A program made the translations under genes and the position numbers. Shown here in pieces: positions 37,662 through 49,756 of a stretch of 64,000 nt of DNA. This stretch comes from Sindora glabra (lineage: Eukaryota > Streptophyta > Magnoliopsida > Fabales > Fabaceae): NCBI GenBank assembly GCA_020226215.1, contig CM035232.1, positions 49,228,179 through 49,292,178 on the forward strand, given 5' to 3'. How positions within the stretch are numbered: position 1 is the stretch's first letter; each line of letters starts with the position of its first letter. The notes beneath the pieces are model-generated. The model saw only the letters and a program-made list of their open reading frames with translations. It ran no database searches and was not told the DNA's origin.

Positions 37662-40600
37662 CTATAAAAAGCTCAAACCGTAATCTTTTCTGTCAATTTT
37701 TGAGTAAGAGAGAACATGAAACTGTACTTGGTGTTTCTGCTTTAAACATTATGAAGATAAAGAAGTAGCTATGTTACCTTTAGATAGTTTTTCCCACGAA
37801 CGTAGTGAGTTTCAAGTGCCTGGGCCACCAGACATATTTTCTCTAAAACACTTTGCTTCACTATCCATAATCCCTGGGAAAGGACAAATCATATGGAAAG
37901 TTTAGCACCAGGAAAAATTTTTTAAATCCTTCATTTTTATTGAATATTTTGGCTTATAAGATCAAGATTTATCATTAACCTTGGATATATGTAGTAGTAG
38001 CTAAAATCTTGAATTCCAGTGAGCATAATCTCTGTCGACAAAGCTCTTCAACAGATGATTCTCTTCTAAAGGTGTTTTAATCATGTAATATAGCACAATG
38101 GAATATATGGCTTTTCCAGATACTTGACCCATAATTGTAATAAAAAAAATGTAAACAATCTGATACTTAGTAATGAAGTTGGCAATGATTGATCAAGATG
38201 AAGACTTAATTATCTCCTGAAGATTAACAATGAAAAAGAATTCTGGTCCACCTCTTTCTGGATATGTATTATGAAAAAAATTCCAAAGGAACATATACTA
38301 AGACATCTGCAGAAGTTAATTACGATAGAGTAATTGTGAACCATCGACCATTAAGAAACCAGCCCTCAAAACAAAAAGAGACAAAGCCTGAACAGTACTA
38401 CCAGGATGACTGCTCAGATCATGCTCCCGCCTATCACATTAAAGACAATCTGTGCTAACCAATTGCACCAGGTACTTTTTTGCCTTAATCTAGGAAGAGG
38501 AAAGAGCAATTACTGCAGAAAAATTAATAAAGCAGCTATGGTTAAATAAATGATCAAAATGTGGACTCAACAAAACTTTTCCCATTTATGCACTTTTCAA
38601 TGATCTTGTGGAGAAGTTTCTCTATGAATTAAAAAGGAGGTTAGATTAGTTGCATCCCTCTTGCACGGTGAGTTCAAACGTAAATCTTTTTGAAAAGTGG
38701 ATCCATATGAGGAACATATGCTCTCCTCCTTAGGTACTTATTGTAAGTCTATATACCTTTTCTTCTAAACTGCAACATATGTTTTAGTGTCATTTTCTCA
38801 GAAAAAAATTAAAAGAAAAAAAAAAACTTCTCTAAAAAATGTGTTACACGCATCCTATGCCTAAATCATGGTCAAAAAAAGTGATTATAAGCAGCAACGC
38901 AAGCCTGCAAGATCATGCAAATTTTTCCCCAAGCAAGTATTTGATCACAATTTATTAAGAGGGAAAATCCGTGGATCCCAGAGTTTCAATTCCATCAAGT
39001 GTCAATATAATAGATATCTATCGTAAAAATACATATTTAAAATTAAAGATGACAATTATTAATTCTGTATGTGACTGAGATGGGAAAATAAGAGGAAAAA
39101 AAAAATGGAAGTGATTCTAAATCCAAGTCAAATTAATGGAAGAAAGAACTCCTTGGTAAGTAAAAGGACCCATGAGTGTTGCCTTAGAGATGTTCAACTC
39201 AACTTACTTTGATGAAGCCAGAAAATATTGTTCTCAGAAATGAACAGAACAAGTGAGATATAAAAGAAAATTATAAGTCCATCTCGAACCAATGGGAGGA
39301 AGGTAAAGATACCATATAGTGTTGTTCTGAATTCAAATTAGGGTACCACTCATTGTCAGATTGATCATAGCTTATTGGTTCAGGAACATCAAAAGAACTC
39401 ATCAGAATCACTTAATCCTGTTAAACTTGCATGACTGAAAGGCGGTCTATCCATCTCATCTTCCGTCAACTCCTCAACCTTTCCAATCTCTTCAAGAACT
39501 TCAATATTAATATCCTCCTTTCTGCTCAAGGGCAGCTCAACTTTTATTGTCAATGTACTACTTGGGAACTTAGAGTGACAGTTTCATGCTTAGGCCTTAA
39601 ATGGCTCTTAATGCCGCAATCAGTAAAAAATTGTAATAAGCATAAGAATTTATGCATCAAACTATCCATTTTTGGATAAATACATTGAACAACATGGTAA
39701 TCAAATGATATACACACCTGCAAGTCTCTCAAGTATGCAGATGGTTACCGATCTGGCACAAGAGGGATGCAGATATAATTTCCAGAACTTTCAACCACTA
39801 GCAAGCATGTGTTTTACAAGCAATATATTCACTGGAGTTACTGCAAATCCTCCACCTTACGAATATCAAGATACAGATTGAAAGCAAATTAAAAGTCCAT
39901 ATGAAGAATGCAGTTGAGAGTCCTATTCAAATCTATAAGAGATAATGAACACAAATTAATCATAATCATGTGCATTGCAGGGAAATTAATTACTAAACTC
40001 TGACTAGTTTTAAGGAAAGCATTTTTTAAATTGATAATGAAAATGTGGTTAAATCTCAAACAGTAATTAAGTATCGCTTGGTAACAATTCACTACAACTA
40101 TCAAAGTACCATTCGAACTGACAACATCTATATAGCATTCAAGATAGAGACTTGTCATATCATTTATTGATCTTAAAAACATCAATTTACTATTAAGAAG
40201 CCTGTTTAGTATTGACCCTAAAGATTAGCATTTCAATTACAAAGCAGAAGAATCTTTGAAGTAAAACAGCCCCAAAACCAGAAAGAAATTTTGTGTTTTG
40301 TTTCACCTCAAGTTTTGATACACACAGTGCGGTTTGCGACACCAAAATTTACCATTTTTCTCAACTTCTTTTCACCAATTTCCTAAAAATACTTATTTTT
40401 TCTTTCAATTGGTACACTAAAATAGCCCAGATTATCAACACAAATGCCTGAAAGTAAAGCAAAGAACCACCCCTCCCTACAAATTAAAGTGGCAGAGATC
40501 AATTATAAAAACACACACACACACACGTATATGTATATATGATATCATAGTCAATGGATGACAGACTTAGTTGATTTAAGATTCATAGAATTTGCCAAAC

Positions 40601-40830
40601 CTATTTCAAATCATTCTCTTACCTAAATCAGGACAACCAACAACTTAGCCGAAGGGGATGATAAAGAAGAGAAAGAAATCTCACCGTTAATCGATGTGAC
40701 TTCGTCGGATAGGTTCGAAGATTTCTTAGTTGATGATGACTCCTTCCCAGCTCCCGTAATTAGCTTTAGGACACACGAGTTGAGCGCAAGAAGAGTTTGT
40801 GGTTAGTGGAAGTTGGCTTCAAAGAGTAAA
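37662..40830 (-). CDS. Putative multi-exon gene or gene relic, function unknown
   Basis: Exon-like segments on the minus strand: a probable leader exon ending with donor ACG/GTGAGATT (about 40684-40830); a short exon 39749-39797 between TAG and GTAACC, which in one frame reads VESSGNYICIPLVPD; an acidic segment 39427-39585 (ELPLSRKEDINIEVLEEIGK, then VEELTEDEMDRPPF) with a likely 1-base frameshift at its start; exon 37778-37873, exactly 32 codons (GLWIVKQSVLEKICLVAQAL...), bounded by CCCAG and GTAACA; and terminal exon 37662-37736, joined in phase (KHQVQFHVL... to LSFL and a TAG stop). I do not recognise the protein. No convincing ATG was found for the first exon, and exons between 37.9 and 39.4 kb are unclear. 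It could be a real gene whose other exons I missed, or a decaying fragment. Confidence 0.35.
40508..40526. repeat. Short (AC)n microsatellite
   Basis: About nine AC units followed by GTATATGTATATATG. Confidence 0.85.
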
Positions 40831-41186
40831 AATTTTATGAGAAGAGTAAATTACACACCCCACTTGAGCATAGACCTAAGTACACTCTCATTTGCCCCAT
40901 TTTCATTTTTGGCAAAGACCCCCTTACTGATGATGGAGTTTGCGTCCGTTAGTGTAAAAAAGTGAGAGGATGCTTTTGGCCACATCCTTGGTTAGAATGA
41001 GGAATAGCAAAAGGCTTTTGCGTTTCTCATTCACAGAAGTCAGTGCATTGCTCTGCTCTGCAAGCTTCTTCTGTCCTTCTCCTACCCATTCATTCATCTT
41101 CTCACATTCTCCGTCGCCGAAGGCCGCAAAATACAAGAGATCTGCTGTGACCCTTCAAAGATCCGAAGACTGTTGTTTTTATGCAG
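40831..41186 (+). other. Possible head-to-head promoter region and plus-strand first exon
   Basis: The segment opposite the minus-strand leader exon is less AT-rich. From 40970 an open frame starting MLLATSLVRM runs to TTTATGCAG followed by a GT donor at 41187, the look of a plant first exon or 5' UTR. It lies 0.5 kb upstream of the isomerase exons but bears no resemblance to that enzyme's N terminus. The sequence at 40850-40960 resembles dispersed plant repeats (ACACCCC... CCGTTAGTG), so it may be inserted DNA. Confidence 0.25.
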
Positions 41187-41691
41187 GTAATTTTTTTTAT
41201 TTTTTCATTTATTTGAAACATTATTTTCATCTAATCATTTTTTGGGAATTTGCTTTTGTTTTGTTTAGAGGATTATTTTGTAGAATTTGTTGATTTATGA
41301 GGGTTTATCTGATTTTCGATAGTTGGCGCTGGGGTTTCTGATTTTTTTTTTTTAATTCATTTGGTTTCTCTTTGTCTACGTTTTTGTTTGTAGGCATCTT
41401 ATTTTGTGTTTTTTCCACTGAATTTTTTTACGTCATGGCTTGACCCTATTATATGTAAAGTTCGTGTTTTTGCACGAATTTATGCTTTCGGATTATGATT
41501 GGGGTTGTAGTCTTAAAAATTCAAATTTTCTATGAATGATAAAACAAGAACAAATTGTATGTGAAATGTTATAGCTTTATCGTACTAATTTATATGTAAA
41601 ATACTAAAATTGATTGTTTTTTAACAAAATTATACTTTACCTCTTGGTATGCAAATATTTTCCGTTGAGTCAGTTATCTCCTTACATGTAG

Positions 41692-43279
41692 GGGCGTGTC
41701 ATTCTTTGTGATTTTATTAGAGTTGTGAAAAGTCAACAACTTGTTTACCGGAAAGGTTAAATTCACCATTTTTGTTATTGGAGTTTATCAAGAATGGCTT
41801 CTTTAAAGTTGAAGCTACGATACTTTTAACATTTCAAAAGTAATACAATTCATGATATATGGGCTTGTTTTCCAAGTGAGGTGGTGAGTAACCATGATGA
41901 GCTGATATCAAACTTTTTTACACAAACTAAATGCCCATGCATATATGCCAAGGTAGATTTATGCCCTTTCTTCCCCGTTCTGCTTAAATTAGCCAAATGT
42001 CATTCCCCTTTCGAAAATGTACGAAAAAAGGGAAAACTATAAGAATAATGAAATGCATGACTATTTTTTACTATTTAAATTCTCGGTGGGCAATTTGCTT
42101 AGCCTTTTCATCATCCCAAAGGATATGAGTTAATATCTTCATTATAATTCTCATATAGGAAATCATTCTTCCGAAAGCGAAGAGCCAAAGCCACTGAAAA
42201 ACAAGATTCGAGACAGAGACCTATATTTATAGGGCCAGATATTTTGCATTTACTCTTTTGACTTGTCTTGATTTGTCTTGATGAATGTGATCGGCCTTCA
42301 CTTTCTTGAAAACTACAGAACAGCTGCAAAAGGAGACTGTGCCCCCCCCCCCCAAAAAAAAAAAAAAAAAACTCTCTTCACACAAGGTGATGTTCCTTCG
42401 GCTTCAATTTGCCTTATGTGTTTTTATAGCCGAATATGTAATCATTATCATGTATCATTCTTTTCCAAACATTCTCAAGCAACCGGGCCCCTCTCAGCCT
42501 TCTCCTCCCACGCCGAATGCTTATAACATTCGACAGGTGTGAGATCCCCTAATTTGATTATTAACTAGACCAAATGGTTGATTTTATCAAGATGTACATG
42601 AATTTTTCAATTACTTATTTCTATTGAGCATGTCCAACCAAAAATTAGGTTGTTATATGAGATTTAGAAGAGATATAGGATTGAATTTTTACATTATTCT
42701 CCTTAAAATCTGAAGGAACATACAGCTTGTGCCTTCTTTCCTATGGAAACTATTTGTGTGTCACATTCGGAATTTGTATTATGTGCCTCTGGATCCAAAT
42801 TGCTTCCTTACTCTTCAATACCCATTTCAATGGTGTTGTTGGTACAATACAGTTAGGTCATTTCACTAGAATGAATATATGAATGTAATGTTCCAGTCAG
42901 ATGTGGATCTTCCATGCTTGAGCTATTAATTTTTCAGAGTTTGCTCTAATTTTCATGATTAATGCATTGAGGTCTATGTTTCAGTTGTTAGCTATGTCTG
43001 AACATAGAATTGATGTTGAAGGTTTCATATGAGTCATCAATTCTTTTGACCAATGGGGAGTTGAGCTGGGCAAGGTGGGTATTCAGTAAGTGATCTATCT
43101 TGTTTTGACTTAATCAGGATATGGTGTCAAAATTGTCACTTCCAATGTGTTTGTTGCCTGTGTTTGATGCAGTCACTTGTAACTCAAGTTAGAAAGCAAC
43201 TTAATGCGTGTCACACAAAAGCAGAACCAATCCAGGGCTTTAATTATAGTACTACAACACTATTAACAAACAGCTCAAG
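41692..43279 (+). pseudogene. Glucose-6-phosphate isomerase pseudogene, 3' exons only
   Basis: Five exon remnants with introns match the C-terminal part of plant cytosolic glucose-6-phosphate isomerase (fructose-6-P/glucose-6-P interconversion) in order. Exon 41692-41755: GRVILCDFIRVVKSQQLVY. Exon 41877-41952: VSNHDELISNFFTQ. Exon about 42310-42536: TEQLQKETVP, then NRAPLSLLLP and NAYNIRQ in shifted frames, with a C12A18 tract and other extra DNA inside. Exon 42985-43074: LLAMSEHRIDVEGFI, stop, [14 protein letters not shown]. Exon 43173-43279: [13 protein letters not shown], then [10 protein letters not shown]. The TGA at 43030-43032 falls where the family has Trp. Upstream exons and the last residues are missing. 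Retained introns show a duplicated genomic segment, not a retrocopy. No functional enzyme is possible. Confidence 0.85.
42342..42371. repeat. C12-A18 homopolymer junction
   Basis: Twelve C followed directly by eighteen A, lying inside a pseudogene exon. Length is likely to be unreliable in the assembly. Confidence 0.9.
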
Positions 43280-43611
43280 GTATCGCAAACTCTCGTCCTA
43301 AATGAAGAAGAATGAGAAAATCAAAGGATAATTTTAGTATTTAAATTTTTAGCATTGTTCCTCGTTAAGGATAATGCTGTTTTAGAAATAATATATGGCG
43401 GAGCAGTTTCCCTTTTGTATACTAATTGACTGAAGTTGAGGCCTGGATTCTGAGTGCTTATCCTATAGCTATTTTAATTTAATAGGCATGATGGAAAACA
43501 AGTAGCAACATTGGCATATTTCTATGTTAAAATTTTTAAAAAATGATTTTTCTTGACCAAAATAATGTAATAATATCATGGTCTTTTTGCCCTATCATTG
43601 ATGTTTACTAT

Positions 43612-44300
43612 AGTATAATCTTGTTTGACAATTAACTAATTCAATTAGTTATTAACTAATTCATTTAGTTATTAACTAATAACTATTTGTATTAGCTGAT
43701 TTGATCAATTAATAATATTAACTGTTTAAATGAAAATATTTGATAAAATTAATTATTTCTTATTAGTTGTTTATATATAAAATTGATATATAAGGACACG
43801 TGTATATTTTATGATTTATTTAAGTATTTTTTAATTTAATAATATTTTACATTTATTATATAATTTATGTTTAAGAAATATCATAATTTATTTTTAAGAA
43901 ATATAATAATTTATTTTTAAATAATTTTTAAGTCATACTTGCTTAAAATATGATAAACTTAAAATATAATTAAAGATTTATTATATTTCTTAAATTATTA
44001 TATTTTTTAAAAAATAATTATTATATTTCATAAATACTTTATAGAAATTAATAATTATTATTTAATAAATTTATTTGATCTTTTTGGAGTAAGGATATAA
44101 ATAAAAATATGTATATTATTTAAGGATAATTTTGTATTTTTACAAACCTAATATCAATAAACTAATTGAAAACATTGGGTTTACTAACTTTTTCAAATTA
44201 GTTTATTGAGAACCAATCAGTTAAATGAATAAGTTGCTTGCTAAACAATTAAATTAACTAACTTGGTTAAACAATTAAATACTATCAAATCAGTTAAAAA
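43612..44300. repeat. Possible MITE with AACTAATT-rich inverted ends
   Basis: The left part (43620-43740) carries repeated GTTATTAACTAATT motifs. The right part (44150-44290) carries rough inverse copies (AATTAGTTTATTGAG, AAACAATTAAATTAACTAAC). The centre is nearly pure A/T. Ends and target duplication are not defined. Confidence 0.35.
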
Positions 44301-44636
44301 CTCTCCAAAAAGTTCTTTACCAAATACTCTTTTTGTGTTAGAATTCATGGCCAGGCTTATATATATATTGTGTGTGTGTATTTTTTTTTTTCTAAAGATT
44401 TTTGTAATGTCCATGATAACTGTAATAATAAAAATGCCATTTCACTTGCTAGACAAGTTTGGATGTTCTAGCTGATCTTCCAACTTTTTTGCCCCAGTAA
44501 AAGAAAATAAAAGGAAAAAGAAAAAGAGATGAAAGCAGAGCTAGAGAAATGAACACAAAGCTATTGAGCCAAAAATAAATAAATAAAGCCTACAAGAAAT
44601 GTTCCTTAACTACCATTTAAAACCAACTCCACAAAG

Positions 44637-44777
44637 TTGAGAGCCTTTATCTTAAGTGATACTTGATATTCCTTAAAGGTTATGTGCCTTCTATTGCAAC
44701 AAGGGTTTGATTGTTGATCTTCGCATGTATGTGTCTAATAGTTTAACTACTTCTGTGATCACAAAAAAAAAAAAAAA
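44637..44777 (+). mobile_element. tRNA-derived SINE
   Basis: A 141-bp element ending in A16 (44763-44778 shared with the repeat edge). A near-perfect 11-bp target duplication ACTCCAC[A/T]AAG flanks it (44626-44636 and 44778-44788). Internal polymerase III promoter boxes are recognisable: an A box near 44652 (TTAAGTGATACT) and a B box near 44703 (GGGTTTGATTG), about 50 bp apart. It would be transcribed by RNA polymerase III and mobilised by a LINE. Confidence 0.68.
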
Positions 44778-45076
44778 ACTCCACTAAGGCAAAAGTGTCC
44801 ATATATTTTGAAGGAAAATAACCTATTTACTCTGCAACCCACTTTGACTACCTTTTTTGGTCAAATATTAGGCATGCTAATGGACCATTATATGCAAGAG
44901 AGGGAAGTGTAATTATTTGCAGAATAATAAAGGGATTTTCACTAAAATAAAAGACAAAGAGATAAGAGTGCATTTAAGCTTAAACTTGGGGAGTAAGGAA
45001 AGGAAAAGCAATTTACCTTTTTGTAAAAAAATGAGAAAATAATTTAGTTTGCATGCTTTATGCTTGTAAATAAGTA

Positions 45077-46652
45077 TACAACAACAACAAAAATAACAAA
45101 GTCTTATCCCACTAAGTAAGGTCATTTATATGGATCACATGATGTTATTGGATTCTATCCAAAATCAAATTTTTAGGAATGTTATTCACTGAGAAATCCT
45201 TTTTTATAATTTCCTCCAATTTCTTTTTTGACCTCCCTCTATACCTTTTTATAGGGCTAAAAATTATGAGATCGACTCTTCTTATTGGTGCCTCTAGTGG
45301 CCTTTTTTTGCATATATTCAAATCACCTCAATTAATTTTCTGTCATCTTATCCTTAATAAGTGTCATACTAATATTTTATCATATGAATCCATTCCGTAT
45401 CTTATCTTTTTTTTATGTGATCACATATCTACATTAACATTCTCATTTTTACCACCCCTATTTTTTACTTTTATTGTCCCTTCAAAATCCAATATTCACT
45501 ACCATAAAGCATAGTTAGTTATATAGTAGTCTGATAAAACTTTCCTTTAAGCCTGGGAGGTACTTTGTGATCATAAATAACCCCTAAAGCCTTTCTTTAT
45601 TTTAACCATTTAGCTTGTATCTTGTGTGTGATACCTCCATCAATTTTCACATTATTTTGTAATATAGATCATAGATACTTAAATTTAAACACTTGTGGTA
45701 TAACATGCTTTCCAATTCTTACCTTCAAATTATTTCTATCTTGCTTCTTATTATATTTGTAATGCATATACTTTATCTTGCTCTTATTTAAGCAAAAATC
45801 CTTTGATTCTAATGCGCTCCTCCAAAGCTTAAGTTTATAGTTAACTTCTTCTCTTGAATCCTCAATCAGAACTATATCATCCACAAATAATATGCTTGTA
45901 GAGATAGTTTCTTTTATATCCCTAGTAAGAACATCAAACACTAGATTAAACAAGTAAAGACTCAAGATTAAACCTTGATGTAGACTTATCCTTATAGAAA
46001 AATCCTTTGTCTCACCTCTGAGAGTTCTTATATTTGTAGTTACATTATTATACATGTCTTGTATAGCCCGAATATATGCCACATAAATTCCTTTCTTTTT
46101 CAAAGCCTTCCATAACACTTCTTTTAGTATTCGATTATAAGCTTTTTCTAAGTCAATAAAAATCATATGTAAATTTCTTTCTTTACTTCGATACCTTTTC
46201 ATCACCCTTTATAGAAGATAAATAGCCTCTATTATAGACTTTCCTAACATAAATCTAAATTGATTCTTTATAATCCTAGTTTCATCTCTTAATCCATGCT
46301 CAATCACTTTTTCTCATAATTTCATTATGTAACTTATAAGTTTTATCCCTCAATAATTCGCATAGCTTTGGATATCTCTTTTATTCTTGTATATAGGCAC
46401 CAAAATAATTTTTCTTCACTTATTTAACATTTTCTTAAACCTTAGAATCTCATTAAATAGCTTAATGAGCCAAAAGATGCCATGCTCTCCTAAACATTTC
46501 TAAACTTTGATAGAAATACTATTAAGACCAATGGTTTTACCATTAACCATTCTCTTAAGAGTTTCTTTTACCTTTCTAACTTGAATCCTACAATAGTAAG
46601 TCAAATTTCATTTGTTCTCTTAAATTTATAATCTTTCCATATCCTTAGTCAT
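45077..46652 (-). pseudogene. LINE reverse transcriptase, 3' half
   Basis: Minus-strand remnant of a plant L1-type LINE. An upstream part (46200-46600) reads with stops through KETLKRMVNGKTIGLNS. The continuous part (45669-46205) has FIDLEKAYNRILKEVLW, SLHQGLILSLYLFNLV and FVDDIVLIED, where the active site is usually F-A-D-D. Further 3', frames shift but blocks such as MLYGSEYW, RRVDLI and IKKDFSVNNI remain. The element ends in ACAACAACAACA on the plus strand (TTG repeats at the LINE 3' end) near 45077. Several frameshifts and stops make it dead. Confidence 0.82.
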
Positions 46653-49600
46653 CTATAATATCCCAAATAGGATAATATATATCAAGTAAGAAATTTCTCT
46701 ACAAAACCCTGATTTAGAAAAGTTAGTAGGAAAATTGAGTGAAATTCAGAGAAATCATAAAAGGAATTTGAGAGTAAGCCCAAGTAGAATAATTTTAAAA
46801 ATTTTAATATGCATTAAAAAATAATAATAAATTAAAAATACAATAGTGGGTTTAGGAAAATTTATTTAGGAATTTACTAAAATTTCAAAATTCGATAAAC
46901 AAAAAAAGTAAGAAAATGAGCTGAAAATATAGTAAATTAATTTTAAAATTTTATAGTTAGCCTAAATTAACTTTTTGGGCTTAAAAATGATTGTGGAAGA
47001 CCAAGGGTGAAGTTTAAAAAATATTTAAAGGTTTATAGGTGAAAATGTAAGAAAAATGAAAGATTTGGGGGGCTAAATTGTAATAAAACCTCTTTACCTT
47101 TTTGAATGGTTTAACTTTTATTTGTATTAAGTTGAATTGACCCAAGTTTTAAAGGCCCAAATCTGATTTTTAGGCCTAAAAATGTGGCCCATGATTAGCC
47201 CAATCTTCCAAAGGAAGCTAAAGACTAAAGTGAAAAGAAAAGGCAAATTTGGGGGCATTTTGTAATAATCAAATTTAGCCTTTTTGTGTAGCTAAATTTT
47301 ATTAGTCAAAAGGATCATCATTTGCTATTGAAATAGCACACTTGGACGTGCAAAATGGCTGACCCATTGTCTAAAGAATTTTCTCCAAATCTAAGAAAAA
47401 TTAATAAGGAAATTCATAAAATTTTGTAGAACTAGGGTTAAGTTTATATATATATAATATTGGGGCCTTGAGAGCAGAAAATTTCTGCCCATAAACTAGC
47501 TCTAAACCATAGCCTTGAGAGAAAAAAAGAGAAAACAAGTCCAAGCTTTTCAAGTAAGAAAATAAGGAGGTTTTACAAATTACTTCTTAATCTAATAAGG
47601 TAAGCAAGAAATTTCTTCAATTTCTTCCATAAACCATTATTAAACTTCTCCTCAAATGTCTAAAATTTAATTTATTTTCATGAAGCTTCCCTTGCTATTT
47701 CAAAAATAATTTTTGGAATTTTAGAAGATGAAAAATTAAGATGAGTAGTAACTGTCACTATTTTTGGAGCTATTTCAAAGGAATAGGTGATGATATAGTT
47801 AGTATATGCTTTCTTATTTTCTATTTGGAATATGATGTGATATGATTTTGTTTAGAGTATTCTAATTAATATTATGATGATATCTTGTTGAAATATTGAT
47901 TTCAATAGTGTTAGAAAAATTATTCATTAAAATTATTTATGAAAAATAAAAATAAGAATATGTGGAATTGGAACCAACATTTCTCATGTAGTGCTAACTA
48001 AGGGTTTAAGATACTTAGTGTAACTAAAGTTTTGGGGAACTTTAGAAATTAAATTTTTAGCATTTTATGGTCATATTCGGTATTAGTATGAACGCAAATG
48101 AATTTAAGAATTTTTGAAAATTTTTAGATAGGTGATAAGGCAAGTTGATGGTAGAACTTCCAATTTTGTCCATTTCAAAACCCTATGCTAACTTGTCATT
48201 AGTTTGATATTTTTTTTAAGCATCAAATAATTAATAAAACTCATTAAAATTTTTTTCTTATCCCTCCATATGTTATGAGACTCATAAAAAAATTTGGTGG
48301 TAATCGGAGTTCATTTGAATACCTAATAAAATTTTCTATTTCAAATGCTCCAATGCTATCTTGGTTTTAGCCCTGTATGATTAGTCTTAGGTTTCAATTT
48401 ATTTTACCTATCAAATGAATTATAAAAATTATGAAACTCCTAAGATATATCATTTGGGATGTTATCAAGCATATGGAAAATTTTGGTAGCAATCAGAGTT
48501 GATTTGTTTGCCCAAATGGTAGCTTTATTTCAACAGCTCTAAAGTTGTTTGAATTTGGCTGATTTGAGTTTTTGCTTTTAATACACTAGTAAACCTATCA
48601 AATCATTTGTACAACACCTAATTTATCTTTCATTTAATGTGTTAGTAAAGTTATGGAAAATTTTGGTAATAATTAGATTCCACTTGACTAGTGAAAAGGG
48701 GCTTGAATAACGTATGCCCCTATACTGCCCTATTTTGCAATTCTTCCTTTGGGTTTTGGGTGAACAGTATCCATGGAAGTATTTTGAGCAAATTGATTGT
48801 TTCATCTTGTGTAATAAACTATTAGGAATGTTGGAACAAATTGTGGTAGAATTTAGAATAAGTTTAGAAGCAAAAAAAAGGAAGCTCCAAGCTATGGTAT
48901 AATTATAAATTTGCTTAAAACTCCTTGAGAGTTATCAATAAAAGAATTTAAATGTATGTGACACATTAATGTGATGCATAAAACACTTATGGCATAGTAA
49001 GTATTTGACTATACACTTGGAAATGAATAAAATGGTTGATGTATTGACATCCCACTATTGCTCATTGTGAATTGAGAAGGAAAGGTATAATATCTTTCAT
49101 AGAGAAGGAGAGGCGTGATTAGTAGTGGAAGGAAAAGGTTAGTGACTTAAAGCCTAAGGCGGTGGGGGATAAAGTAAGACCAAAGATAAGGTGACACTTG
49201 TATACCTACCATTGCCATTTTCTATGATAATTTGTACCAATGATATATAAGACAAATTCCATATAAAACATTCAATTGGAGTTATACACATTGACAAGAG
49301 TAATCTTTTGAGATGAAGGTGATGAATACCACTCACTGAGTATATTTGATACTCATTCTTTGTTGTGTATATTTAATGATAGGTACTAATCATGGAGCCA
49401 AGGTAGCAAATTGATACTTGCGCAATAACCTTCTAATTTTTCTTTGATATCTATTGGATACTACCTAAGGTGGGTTGAAATTCTTGTAATCTGAAATATC
49501 TTGTGAATTATATGCTTGTATAAATAATATTTTTGGAGTGTATGTATATGCATATATATATGCACGTATGTATATAGTTTTTAACTTATAATATATGCAG

Positions 49601-49756
49601 TTTATTTTATGAGTTTACATGTATACTTCTTCTGCAATAATAATTTAATAAGGGTATCATAGTATTAAAGGCTTGTAGAAATATCTATTTAGGAAGCTAG
49701 CTCTAATAAGATATCTTTACACTGATTACAATAAACATGAGATGGGTCGTGACACA
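46653..49756. mobile_element. 3.1-kb LTR-like insertion splitting the LINE
   Basis: It interrupts one LINE reading: MAKD on one side and MTKD on the other are the same LINE position, and ATCCTTAG[T/C]CAT is present at both junctions (46641-46652 and 49757-49768). The insert ends resemble long plant Ty3-gypsy LTRs, with TATAATATCCC near the left edge and GGGTCGTGACA near the right. No coding region was found. There is a TATA stretch at about 47445 and three imperfect tandem units of about 180-190 bp (48.28-48.68 kb). A solo gypsy-type LTR is the best guess. A 12-bp duplication is too long for that, so either part of it is LINE sequence or the element is of another type. Confidence 0.6.

Noticed and set aside
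38264..38458. Plus-strand 64-codon open frame with plausible composition
   Set aside because: No splice partner, domain or upstream exon; it overlaps the minus-strand gene candidate.
40970..41293. Open frame as the first exon of the isomerase gene
   Set aside because: Its sequence does not resemble the N terminus of glucose-6-phosphate isomerase and the exons that should follow are missing; kept only as a low-confidence segment.
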